DNA of 64,000 bases. Origin: Azospirillum lipoferum 4B (GTDB taxonomy: Bacteria; Pseudomonadota; Alphaproteobacteria; Azospirillales; Azospirillaceae). The translations under genes and the position numbers were made by a program. The DNA lies in NCBI RefSeq assembly GCF_000283655.1, contig NC_016623.1, forward strand, positions 62,001-126,000. Direction: 5' to 3'. Each line of letters begins with the position of its first letter. Positions within the stretch are counted from its first letter, which is position 1. The notes under the pieces were generated by a model. It did not search any database, was not told the origin of the DNA, and saw nothing but the letters and a program-made list of their open reading frames with translations. This document shows, in pieces, positions 25,797 through 33,376 of this stretch.

Positions 25797-26099
25797 ATGG
25801 GATTGCTCAAGAAATTGGATCGGCTGACGCTGTCCTGGCTGGTGCTGATGGGGCTGACGGCCGTGACCCTGCTGTTCGCCCGCCACGGCGATGCCGGCGG
25901 CGGGGTCGGCATCGCGGGCGCGGCTCTGCTGCTGGCGCTCGCCGTGGCCAAGGGGCGGGAAATCCTTCTGCATTACCTGGAGCTGGACCATGCCGGTCCG
26001 GGCTGGCGGCTGTTGATGACCGCGTGGCTGGTGCTGCTCTGCGGCGCCATCCTGCTGGTCACCGCCGCCGGGGCGCTTGGCTGGGTCGGCCCGCGCTGA
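25797..26099 (+). CDS. norF: NorF-like protein (cytochrome c oxidase subunit IV-like)
   Basis: A 100-aa protein with three hydrophobic helices (LSWLVLMGLTAVTLLFA; GIAGAALLLALAVAKGREILLHYLEL; LMTAWLVLLCGAILLVTAAGAL), as in the NorF/prokaryotic COX4 family. It starts 11 nt after the norE stop behind GAGGAGG. NorEF proteins accompany cNor in Paracoccus and relatives. Confidence 0.85.
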   Translation: MGLLKKLDRLTLSWLVLMGLTAVTLLFARHGDAGGGVGIAGAALLLALAVAKGREILLHYLELDHAGPGWRLLMTAWLVLLCGAILLVTAAGALGWVGPR

Positions 26100-26121
26100 C
26101 GAACCTCAAGGACGATAGAAG

Positions 26122-26277
26122 ATGACCGAGTTCAAGCTGGGCCTGCTGCTGGCCAGCCTTGCCGTGATCGTGTTCGCGGTGGCCCTCTATCGCCAGCGGG
26201 CGCTGGGGCGCAACGGGCTGGTGACCGCCATCGCCGCCACCGCCGCCGTGTTCGCGGCGATGTTCTTTACGCAGTGA
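26122..26277 (+). CDS. 51-aa membrane protein at the end of the norEF operon
   Basis: An ORF starting MTEFKLGLLLASLAVIVFAV and ending AAVFAAMFFTQ, with two hydrophobic helices around a basic loop (YRQRALGRNG). It starts 22 nt after norF, preceded by AAGGA. Coding pattern (G/C-rich third positions) matches neighbours. I know no family for it. The context suggests a small accessory subunit of the NO reductase or of NorEF. Confidence 0.72.
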   Translation: MTEFKLGLLLASLAVIVFAVALYRQRALGRNGLVTAIAATAAVFAAMFFTQ

Positions 26278-26429
26278 GGGGCCGCCTGCCGGTCATGCGT
26301 GGTGGTGTCGCACGATAGGCAAGGCTCCGGTGAGATCTTCGACATTGTCGGCGGGGCCGCAAAAGTGGAGGATCGTCGCGGCCGGGCCGGCTTTCCGCTA
26401 TCGGTGCCTGCCCGCCGTCATCGCCTCTT

Positions 26430-26465
26430 CCATCTGCCCTACTCCATCTGCCCTACTCCATCTGC
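26430..26465 (+). repeat. 14-bp tandem repeat upstream of the aminotransferase
   Basis: CCATCTGCCCTACT occurs twice in tandem followed by CCATCTGC, ending 19 nt before the ATG at 26485. The 26278-26429 stretch before it shows no recognisable feature. Confidence 0.85.
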
Positions 26466-26484
26466 AAGAACCGGACGAACCGCC

Positions 26485-27657
26485 ATGTTCAACGCGCTTT
26501 CCCGCCAGCCCGACGACGCCCTGCTCGCCCTGATCGGGCTGTACAAGCAGGATCCGCGGCCGGGCAAGGTCGATCTCGGCGTCGGGGTCTACCGTGACGA
26601 GGAGGGGCGCACCCCGGTCTTCCGCGCGGTCAAGGCGGCCGAGCGCCTGCTGCTCGACGGGCAGGACAGCAAGTCGTATCTGGGGCTGGAAGGCGACGCG
26701 CTGTATCTGGAGCGTCTGTGGTCGCTGGTGGGCGGCGAGGCCGGTACGAAAGTCACCGCAGCCGGCGTGCAGACCCCCGGCGGCTCCGGCGCGCTGCGTC
26801 TGGCCGCCGACCTCGTCCTGCGCGGCGGGTCGAAGCGCGTGCTGGTCGGCCAGCCGACCTGGCCGAACCATGTCGGCATCTTCGCCGCCGCCGGCCTGGA
26901 GGTGGTGAGCCATCCCTTCTTCGACACCGCAAGCCAGACCGTTCTGTTCGACCGCATGGTCGCGGCGTTCGAGGCGGCGCAGCCCGGCGATGTCGCCCTG
27001 CTGCACGGCAGCTGCCACAACCCGACCGGTGCGCCGCTGTCTCTCGACCACTGGAAGACGCTGGCGGCGGTGCTGGAGACGCGCGGCGTGCTGCCGCTGG
27101 TCGACCTCGCCTATCAGGGGTTCGGCCGCGGGCTGGACGAGGATGCGGAGGGGCTGCGCCACCTGATCGGCGCGATTCCGGAGGCGCTGGTCGCCGTGTC
27201 GTCGTCCAAGTCCTTCGGCCTCTACCGCGAGCGCACCGGCGCCATCTTCGCCGTGTCGGCGACCCAGGCGCCGGCCGATCTCGCCAAGTCGAACCTGATG
27301 GCGCTGGCCCGCACCAGCTATTCCATGCCGCCCGACCACGGCGCCGCGGTGGTCCGCACCATCCTGAGCGATGCCGCCCTGACCGCCGACTGGACGGCGG
27401 AACTGGACGGCATGCGCGCCCGCATCGCCGGCATCCGCCGCAAGCTGGCCGCCGGCCTTTCCGGCGCCTTCCCCACCCTGACCGCGGTGGCGGAGCAGGA
27501 AGGCATGTTCTCCCTGCTGCCGCTGACCGAGGCGGAGGTGCTGCGCCTGCGCGCCGACCACGCCATCTACATGCCGACCTCCGGCCGCATCAACATCGCC
27601 GGCCTGAAGACGGCCGAGGTGGACGATGTGGTCGCGAAGTTCGCCGCCCTTCGCTGA
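26485..27657 (+). CDS. Aromatic/aspartate aminotransferase (class I-alpha)
   Basis: A 390-aa PLP enzyme of the AspC/TyrB type that swaps amino groups between aromatic amino acids or aspartate and 2-oxoglutarate. Features: KVDLGVGVYRDEEGRTPVF (residues about 30-48), GSCHNPTGAPLS (substrate Asn), DLAYQGFGRG, SSSKSFGLYRERTG with the PLP lysine (about 240-253), and GRINIAGL with the carboxylate-binding Arg near the C-terminus. Aromatic preference is likely but not certain. The ATG at 26485 gives the usual start MFNALSRQPDDALLALI. A YitT-like gene follows 17 nt later. Confidence 0.92.
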   Translation: MFNALSRQPDDALLALIGLYKQDPRPGKVDLGVGVYRDEEGRTPVFRAVKAAERLLLDGQDSKSYLGLEGDALYLERLWSLVGGEAGTKVTAAGVQTPGGSGALRLAADLVLRGGSKRVLVGQPTWPNHVGIFAAAGLEVVSHPFFDTASQTVLFDRMVAAFEAAQPGDVALLHGSCHNPTGAPLSLDHWKTLAAVLETRGVLPLVDLAYQGFGRGLDEDAEGLRHLIGAIPEALVAVSSSKSFGLYRERTGAIFAVSATQAPADLAKSNLMALARTSYSMPPDHGAAVVRTILSDAALTADWTAELDGMRARIAGIRRKLAAGLSGAFPTLTAVAEQEGMFSLLPLTEAEVLRLRADHAIYMPTSGRINIAGLKTAEVDDVVAKFAALR

Positions 27658-27674
27658 GCCGGGAGACGACGAGG

Positions 27675-28304
27675 ATGGCCGCAACCCTCCAGGCCCCGCC
27701 CGCGACGGTGGAGCGCCACCAGCTGTATGAAGACGCGCTCGCCATGCTGATGGGCACGCTGTTCATCGCGCTGGGCATGCTGATCTATTCCAAGACGATG
27801 CTGCTGACCGGCAGCACCGCCGGACTGTCCCTGCTGCTGAGCTATGTCACCAAGGTTCAGTTCGGCCTCATCTTCTTCGTCATCAACCTGCCCTTCTATT
27901 GGCTGGCGTGGAAGCGGCTGGGCTGGAAATTCACCGCGCGCACCTTCATCGCGGTGGGTCTGGTCACGATCTTCTCGCGCCTGACCGAGCAGTGGGTGGA
28001 ATTCGCCCATCTGGACCCGGTCTATGCGACGGTGGTGGGCAGCGGCCTGTGCGGCACCGGCCTGCTGATGCTGTTCCGCCACCGCACCGGGCTGGGCGGT
28101 GTCAACATCCTGGCGATCTACCTGCAGGAGCGCCACGGCATCCGCGCCGGCTATTTCCAGCTGGGCGTCGATCTGGCGATCCTGGCCGGCGCTTTCTTCG
28201 TGCTGGCGCCGGACCGGTTGCTGCTGTCGGTCGTGGGGGCGGCCATCGTCAACCTGACGCTTGCGATCAACCACAAGCCGGGGCGGTATCTGGGGATGAG
28301 TTGA
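27675..28304 (+). CDS. YitT-family (DUF161) membrane protein, copy 1
   Basis: A 209-aa protein with five to six hydrophobic helices. Family stretches: GTLFIALGMLIYSKTMLLTGSTAGLSLLLSYVT, FGLIFFVINLPFYWLAWKRLGWKF, LFRHRTGLGGVNILAIYLQER and AIVNLTLAINHKPGRYLG. Function of the family is unknown; a transport role is assumed. It is 17 nt after the aminotransferase behind GAGG, so probably co-transcribed. A clear paralogue lies at 59698-60354. Confidence 0.85.
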   Translation: MAATLQAPPATVERHQLYEDALAMLMGTLFIALGMLIYSKTMLLTGSTAGLSLLLSYVTKVQFGLIFFVINLPFYWLAWKRLGWKFTARTFIAVGLVTIFSRLTEQWVEFAHLDPVYATVVGSGLCGTGLLMLFRHRTGLGGVNILAIYLQERHGIRAGYFQLGVDLAILAGAFFVLAPDRLLLSVVGAAIVNLTLAINHKPGRYLGMS

Positions 28305-28379
28305 GGTTGGGCTGTGAAGGCGCTACGCGCAATCACACATTCTGTATCTACGAAGACGCAGCAACTTCTTGAGGCGGAT

Positions 28380-28534
28380 AGCCCTTCTCCCCTTGCGGGA
28401 GAAGGGTTGGGATGAGGGGGGCGGCGGCCGCAGGCCATTGGAACTGTTGGATTTGCGACCCCTCACCCCAACCCGCGGGTCGGCAAAACGCCGTTGGCGT
28501 TTGGCCGATCCCGCCCCGCAAGGGGAGAGGGGCT
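28380..28534. repeat. Palindromic repeat family A carrying a nested palindrome
   Basis: The left arm (28380-28419) is identical to the element at 17751. The right arm (from about 28459) is split: where the other copy reads CAACCC-CTCT-CCCGCAAGGGG, here 40 bp (28475-28514) replace CTCT. That insert is itself a palindrome (GCGGGTCGGC...GGCCGATCCCGC with AAACGCC/GGCGTTT inside). It lies between convergent genes. Confidence 0.88.
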
Positions 28535-28543
28535 CAACATCTC

Positions 28544-29017
28544 TCACCGCCCGCAGCAGGCCTTGTGCTTGCGCCCCGAACCGCAGGGGCACGGATCGTT
28601 GCGGCCCACCTTCACCACGCGGCGCGGCGGGTCCTTGGGGTTCAGCACGCTGTCGACATAGAGCCAGCGGCCATCGACCCGGCGGAAGCGCGACCGTTCA
28701 TGCACCGGCCACTCCTCGCCGTCGCGGCGGAAGGTGAGGAAGAACTCGACCATGCCGTCGTCGCCGTTCTCCTCCGCCTTCATCACGGTCAGCGGTCCCC
28801 ACTCGCATTCCTCCGCCACGCGGACGGCATCGTCATGGCTGAAGGCGGCGCGGGTTTCCGGGGCGCAGCTGCGCTCGATATGGTCGATGTCGTGGCGGAC
28901 GAAGGCGGTGTAGCGCGACCGCATCAGCGCTTCTGCCGAGGGGGCGGGTTCCCCCGCCAGGATCGGTCCACAGCAACGGTCGAAGACGAGGCCCGAACCG
29001 CAGGGGCAGGCGGACAT
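28544..29017 (-). CDS. YchJ-family SEC-C metal-binding protein
   Basis: A 157-aa protein with SEC-C zinc motifs at both ends: [13 protein letters not shown] (residues about 4-16) and [13 protein letters not shown] at the C-terminus. The centre is the YchJ fold ([52 protein letters not shown]). Function is unknown; the SEC-C tail is also found on SecA, where it binds Zn and SecB. The ATG at 29017 is preceded in frame by a GTG at 29020 which may also be used. Confidence 0.9.
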   Translation of the reverse strand: MSACPCGSGLVFDRCCGPILAGEPAPSAEALMRSRYTAFVRHDIDHIERSCAPETRAAFSHDDAVRVAEECEWGPLTVMKAEENGDDGMVEFFLTFRRDGEEWPVHERSRFRRVDGRWLYVDSVLNPKDPPRRVVKVGRNDPCPCGSGRKHKACCGR

Positions 29018-29210
29018 CACGATAAAATCCCTTCCATAAGCATCGTGTAATGGCCGGCGGCATCGTGTCCACCAAACCTTAACGCCGTCTCAACATTTCC
29101 CGCGGAATCCTGCGACGGCAACCGGATTCGGCGACCGATGTCCAATTCCGTGGAACCCGGCCGCTGGCGTGGCAGCCGGCAATATTGACGCTTGGCGCGG
29201 GCATCGTCTA

Positions 29211-29225
29211 GGGCCTGTTGACATT
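29211..29225 (+). repeat. Left terminal inverted repeat of the IS
   Basis: GGGCCTGTTGACATT, matching the right end at 14 of 15 positions. Confidence 0.92.
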
Positions 29226-29292
29226 TGAGGAACGAAAGGGGATTCCGCTGGCCTCTGAAATCTGATTCAAGGCTTCCAAAAAGGAGGTATCC

Positions 29293-30044
29293 TTGGATCG
29301 GATGGTTCTGCGGGACGATCAGTGGGAGCGGATAGCGGCGCTTCTTCCGGGCAAAGTCGGCGATCCCGGCCGCTCGGGGGCGGACAATCGGCTGTTTCTG
29401 GAGGCGGTCCTGTGGATCGTCCGTGTTGGGTCACCCTGGCGGGACTTGCCCGAAGCCTTCGGTAATTGGAACTCGGTGTTCCAACGCTTTCGCCGATGGG
29501 CCAAGGCCGGTGTCTTCGATGAGGTCTTCGCCGCCTTATCGAGCGACGCGGACTTCGAGTACGCGATCATCGATGGAACGATTGTCCGGGTGCATCAGCA
29601 CGGCACCGGCGCAAGGGGGGGACTCAGGCTCAGGCCATTGGCCGCTCTCGCGGCGGACTGACGACCAAGATCCTGGCCGTCGTCGATGGGTTGGGAAACC
29701 TTGGGCGCTTCATCCTGCTGCCGGGCCAACGACATGACAGCGTTGGCGTCGAACCGGTGCTGGACGGTATCGAGTTCTCCGCCTTGCTGGCTGATAGAGC
29801 CTTCGACAGCAACGCCATCCGCACCTTGATCGCCGAGCGTGGCGCGGTCGCCGTCATTCCGTCCAAGACCAGCCGCACCACTCCGATTCCCCATGACGCC
29901 GAAATGTACAAATGGCGCCATCTGGTCGAGAACTTCTTCTGCAAAATCAAGGAATTTCGCCGTATTGCCACGCGATACGACAAAACAGACACAAGCTACG
30001 CCGCTGCCATCAACCTCGTCGCTACCGTCTTGGCAACACGGTGA
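29293..30044 (+). CDS. IS5-family transposase, ORFs A and B joined by a -1 frameshift
   Basis: ORF A runs 29293-29661 (122 aa, DUF4096-like DNA-binding start MVLRDDQWERIAALLPG). ORF B continues in the -1 frame and ends at 30044. The switch occurs at the 7-G run 29615-29621: after AGG-GGG, rereading one G gives GGG-ACT-CAG, restoring the family sequence GGTQAQAIGRSRGGLTTK. DDE residues are all present: D in YAIIDGTIVR, D in LLADRAFDS and E in HLVENFFCKIKEFRR. This is the programmed-frameshift layout of IS427-type elements rather than decay. Confidence 0.9.
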
Positions 30045-30058
30045 ATGTCAACAGACCC
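30044..30058 (-). repeat. Right terminal inverted repeat of the IS
   Basis: Reverse complement reads GGGTCTGTTGACATT; its first base on the plus strand is the last base of the transposase stop codon. Confidence 0.92.
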
Positions 30059-30107
30059 TAGATCGGCCGGCCTTGGGAACAGGGTGCGGCGCAAACAGGG
30101 TGTGGCG

Positions 30108-31499
30108 ATGAGCAGGCGGATCGGAAGCATGATGACGGCAACGGGCGAGCGGCGGCGGCTCAACCTGCTTTACAGATCCCTGTCCGGTCGCCATGCCGAT
30201 GTGGCGGCGATGCGGCTGCCCACCGCCCGCGCCGTCCTGTTACGCCTGACCGGTGCCGCCCTGTTCCTGGCGCTGGCGGTCGGGGGCATCGCCTTTCTGG
30301 TCGAGGTCAAGATCGCCGACGACCGGGTGGTGGAACTGGCGCGGCAGGAGTCGGCGGCTTTCCTGACCGAAACCCGTTCGTCGCTGGCGGCCGGCGCCGC
30401 GGATGCGGACTTGAATGCGTCGCTGCAAATCTTCATGGCCGGCCGCCACGGGCTGCGCCTGAATCAGGGCGATGGTTACTTCATCGTCGCGGAGCTTTAT
30501 GCCCCGGATCAGCGGAAGACGGCCGAATACATCGCACCCGGCGCGGAATGGGCGGAACGGCGCCTGTCCGCCACTCGGCACGGCTTCCCCGCCGACAGCG
30601 ATGCGACCTACGACCGCTTCACGCTGGACGGCCATATCTTCATCCAGACGATGGAGCCGTTGCTCGATTCCGATGGCCGGCTGCTCGGTTATTTCGAAAG
30701 CGTCTTCCAGCTCTCGGCGCGCAGGTTGCACGAAATCCTGCGTGACACCGCCACCGTCGCCGCCGTGTCGTCGCTGTCGGTGCTGGGGACTGCACTGGTC
30801 CTGCTGCCCATCTTCGGCGCCTACAACCGGGGCATTCTGCGGCTGTCGCGCGGCCTGCTCGATGCCAACATCGGCATGTTGACGGCGTTGGGCAGCGCCA
30901 TCGCCAAGCGCGACAGCGACACCAACGCCCACAATTACCGGGTGACTGTCCTGGCCATCCGGCTGGCCGAGGCGCTGGGGCTGGAGGATGCGGCGATCCG
31001 GCAACTGGTGAAGGGCGCCTTCCTGCACGATGTCGGCAAGATCGCCATTCCCGACAGCATCCTGCTGAAGCCCGGCAAGCTGGATGCCGAGGAGTTCGCG
31101 GTGATGAAGACCCATGTCGTCCATGGGCTGGACATCGTCGGCTCGTCCGACTGGCTGGCCGATGCCACGGACGTGGTCGGCGGCCATCACGAGAAGTTCG
31201 ACGGATCGGGCTATCCGCGCGGACTGAAGGGGGACGCGATCCCGATTGCCGCCCGCATCTTCGCCGTCGCCGACGTGTTCGACGCCCTCACCTCCCGCCG
31301 GCCCTACAAGGAGCCGATGTCCTTCGCCACCGCCATGGACATCCTCGCCGACGGGTCAGGCAAGCATTTCGATCCGGCAGTACTCGCCCGCTTCACCGCC
31401 ATAGCCGCCGGCCTGCACGAAAGGCTGACCGAACTGGGCGACGACGGTGTGCGGGACGAACTGCGCGGGCTGGTGATGCGCTACTTCAAGCTGGCCTGA
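30108..31499 (+). CDS. Membrane-bound HD-GYP domain protein (c-di-GMP phosphodiesterase)
   Basis: A 463-aa protein. An N-terminal helix (about residues 45-65, LTGAALFLALAVGGIAFLVEV), a periplasmic sensor region of about 150 residues, a second helix (about 225-245, AAVSSLSVLGTALVLLPIFG) and a C-terminal HD-GYP domain: AHNYRVTVLA, HDVGKIAIPDSILLKPGKL, VVGGHHEKFDGSGYPRGLKGD and ADVFDALTSRRPY. All HD and GYP residues are present, so c-di-GMP hydrolysis is likely. Start is uncertain: ATG 30108 is used, 30129 is possible, and the frame runs back into the IS end. Confidence 0.88.
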   Translation: MSRRIGSMMTATGERRRLNLLYRSLSGRHADVAAMRLPTARAVLLRLTGAALFLALAVGGIAFLVEVKIADDRVVELARQESAAFLTETRSSLAAGAADADLNASLQIFMAGRHGLRLNQGDGYFIVAELYAPDQRKTAEYIAPGAEWAERRLSATRHGFPADSDATYDRFTLDGHIFIQTMEPLLDSDGRLLGYFESVFQLSARRLHEILRDTATVAAVSSLSVLGTALVLLPIFGAYNRGILRLSRGLLDANIGMLTALGSAIAKRDSDTNAHNYRVTVLAIRLAEALGLEDAAIRQLVKGAFLHDVGKIAIPDSILLKPGKLDAEEFAVMKTHVVHGLDIVGSSDWLADATDVVGGHHEKFDGSGYPRGLKGDAIPIAARIFAVADVFDALTSRRPYKEPMSFATAMDILADGSGKHFDPAVLARFTAIAAGLHERLTELGDDGVRDELRGLVMRYFKLA

Positions 31500-31534
31500 C
31501 TTCAAGCTGGCCTGAGCATTCGCCGTTGACGGCC

Positions 31535-32167
31535 TCAAGGCGCGACGCCGCGCAGGAACAGGTCGATCGCCTTGTCGACGAAGGCGTAGCGCTCCTCCTC
31601 TGTCGGCTGCGGGCAGAGGCCCAGCACCAGTTGGCAGTATGAACCGCCCTGCAGAGCCGCCAGGAATTGCCGGGCGACGAAGGTCGGGTCGTCCGTCGCG
31701 ATCACGCCGCGCTCGGCCAGCCGGGTGAACAATGCGACGAAGTTGGCGATACCCTGCTCCGGCCCGGCCCGGAAATAGAGCTGCGCCGCCAGCGGCATCC
31801 GCGTCGCCTCCCCCGCCACCGACTGGTGGACGCGGATGGCCGCTTCCGACCAGATCAGATCGACGAAGCGGCGGCCGACCTGGACCAGGACCTCGCGCAG
31901 CGGCAGTCCGTCGAACATCTCCGGTGCGAAGCGCAGGCCGCGCCGTTCGCATTCGGCGGAGATCACTGCCGTATACAATTCTTCCTTGGACGGGAAGCGG
32001 GTGTAGAGCGTGGTCTTCGATACGCGCGCCTGCTGGGCCACCTGATCCATCGAGGTCGCGGCATAGCCAAGCTCCAGAAACACCTCCCGCGCGGCGGCAA
32101 GGATCTGTTCCGCCTTCGCATCGTGGGACGCGGGCGGCTGAGACGCGTTTTGCTCCAATGACTGCAC
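31535..32167 (-). CDS. TetR-family transcriptional regulator
   Basis: A 210-aa repressor. The N-terminal helix-turn-helix is ILAAAREVFLELGYAATSMDQVAQQARVSKTTLYTRFPSKEELYTAV (about residues 22-68); the rest is a ligand-binding domain of the AcrR C-terminal type. There is no ATG in a sensible position: GTG at 32167 and TTG at 32158 are candidates, neither with a good RBS. It is divergent from the RND efflux genes and very probably represses them and itself. Confidence 0.88.
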   Translation of the reverse strand: MQSLEQNASQPPASHDAKAEQILAAAREVFLELGYAATSMDQVAQQARVSKTTLYTRFPSKEELYTAVISAECERRGLRFAPEMFDGLPLREVLVQVGRRFVDLIWSEAAIRVHQSVAGEATRMPLAAQLYFRAGPEQGIANFVALFTRLAERGVIATDDPTFVARQFLAALQGGSYCQLVLGLCPQPTEEERYAFVDKAIDLFLRGVAP

Positions 32168-32170
32168 TGA

Positions 32171-32234
32171 ACTGTACCGTTCACTCTTGACGTTGATCGG
32201 GTGCCGGAGTAGGACGGTAACAGTACGATACAGT
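32171..32234. promoter_or_regulatory. Candidate operators in the tetR/RND divergent promoter
   Basis: ACTGTACCGTT at 32171-32181 has an inverted partner ACGGTAACAGT at 32214-32224 and a looser one ACGATACAGT at 32225-32234. The three related 10-11-bp units lie in the 90-bp gap between the divergent genes, as expected of a TetR operator. Confidence 0.45.
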
Positions 32235-32257
32235 CCAGTCCAGTGGGGAGACGTGGT

Positions 32258-33376
32258 ATGGCCCAATTCCGCGAAACACGGTTTGCGTCCGCCTTCATGG
32301 CGACCGCCGCCATGTTGACGGTGGCAGGGCTGCTGACCGGCTGCAACGAGACGCACTCCGCCTCCACCCCGGCGGAAGCGGACGTCAGGCCGGTTCGCGT
32401 CGCCACGGTGGCGCTGGAACCGCTGGTCGACAGCGTGCGTTACCCGGCGGTGATCCGCCCGCGGGTGGAGGCGGATGTCGGCTTCCGCGTCGGCGGCAAG
32501 GTCACCGCCCGGCTGGTGGAGGTCGGCACCCGTGTCGAACCCGGCATGCCGCTCGCCCGTCTCGACCCCACCGACCTCCAATTGCAGATCCGCGCCGCGC
32601 AGGCGCAACTCGCCTCGGCTGAGGCCGACGCGGCCAACGCGCGCAGCGACTTTCAGCGCTATGCCAGCCTGCGCAACGGCGAATGGACGACGCGGCAGGA
32701 ATACGACCGCCGCAAGACGACCCTCGACAAGGCCGAGTCCAAGGTGCGGGAGGTGGAGGCGCAGCTGCGCGTCCTGACCAACTCCGCCCACTATGCGACG
32801 CTGGTGGCGGACGAGGCCGGCATCGTCACCGCGACGCTGATCGAACCGGGGCAGGTCGTGGCATCGGGCCAGACCGCCCTGCGCGTCGCCCGGCTGGGGT
32901 CGCTGGAGGCGGTCGCCAACATCCCCGAACAGCAGGTGGGCGCCCTGCCCCGCCAGAAGCTGTCGGTCGAGCTGTGGTCCCACCCCGGCCAGAGCATTGC
33001 CGGCAGTCTGCGTGAAGTCTCGCCCAGCGCCGATGCCAGCACCCGCACCTTCCAGGCGAAGATCGCGCTGACCGATCCGCCGCCGACGGTCCAGCTCGGC
33101 ATGACCGCGACCGTCACCGCCGCGGCCGACCACGGGGCGCCCGTTGCCCGCCTGCCGCTCAGCGCGCTGACCCAGCACGAGCAGAAGCCGGCGGTCTGGG
33201 TGCTGGCCGCCCCCGACGACCGGCTGGAACTGCGCCCGGTCACCGTTGCCGCCTATGCCGGCGACCTCGCGCTGATCGGCGGGGGGCTGAAGGACGGTGA
33301 GCGCGTCGTCACCGCCGGCGTGCACAAGCTCGATTCCGGGCAGAAGGTCCGCGTCTGGACGGAGCCGGCGCGATGA
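32258..33376 (+). CDS. RND efflux periplasmic adaptor (membrane fusion lipoprotein)
   Basis: A 372-aa HlyD/AcrA-type adaptor. Lipobox LLTGC (Cys about residue 29) predicts an inner-membrane lipoprotein. A biotinyl-lipoyl half motif (VGFRVGGKVTARLVEVGTRVEPGMPLARL), a coiled-coil hairpin (about 95-160), the second lipoyl half (ATLIEPGQVVASGQ) and beta-barrel region follow. The ATG at 32258 has GGGGAGACG upstream. Its stop overlaps the transporter start (ATGA). Confidence 0.92.
   Translation: MAQFRETRFASAFMATAAMLTVAGLLTGCNETHSASTPAEADVRPVRVATVALEPLVDSVRYPAVIRPRVEADVGFRVGGKVTARLVEVGTRVEPGMPLARLDPTDLQLQIRAAQAQLASAEADAANARSDFQRYASLRNGEWTTRQEYDRRKTTLDKAESKVREVEAQLRVLTNSAHYATLVADEAGIVTATLIEPGQVVASGQTALRVARLGSLEAVANIPEQQVGALPRQKLSVELWSHPGQSIAGSLREVSPSADASTRTFQAKIALTDPPPTVQLGMTATVTAAADHGAPVARLPLSALTQHEQKPAVWVLAAPDDRLELRPVTVAAYAGDLALIGGGLKDGERVVTAGVHKLDSGQKVRVWTEPAR

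Larger units (their letters stand above)
29211..30058 (+). mobile_element. Insertion sequence, IS5 family, IS427-like group
   Basis: An 848-bp element with 15-bp terminal inverted repeats (14/15 match: GGGCCTGTTGACATT at 29211-29225; reverse of 30044-30058 reads GGGTCTGTTGACATT). It is flanked by TA on both sides (29209-29210, 30059-30060), the expected target duplication for the IS427 group. The transposase is split in two frames joined at a 7-G run. Ends and DDE residues are intact, so the copy may be active. Confidence 0.93.

Noticed and set aside
29293-30044. Transposase as a frameshifted pseudogene
   Set aside because: Two-frame layout with a 7-G slip site is normal for IS427-type elements, and the DDE residues and ends are intact.
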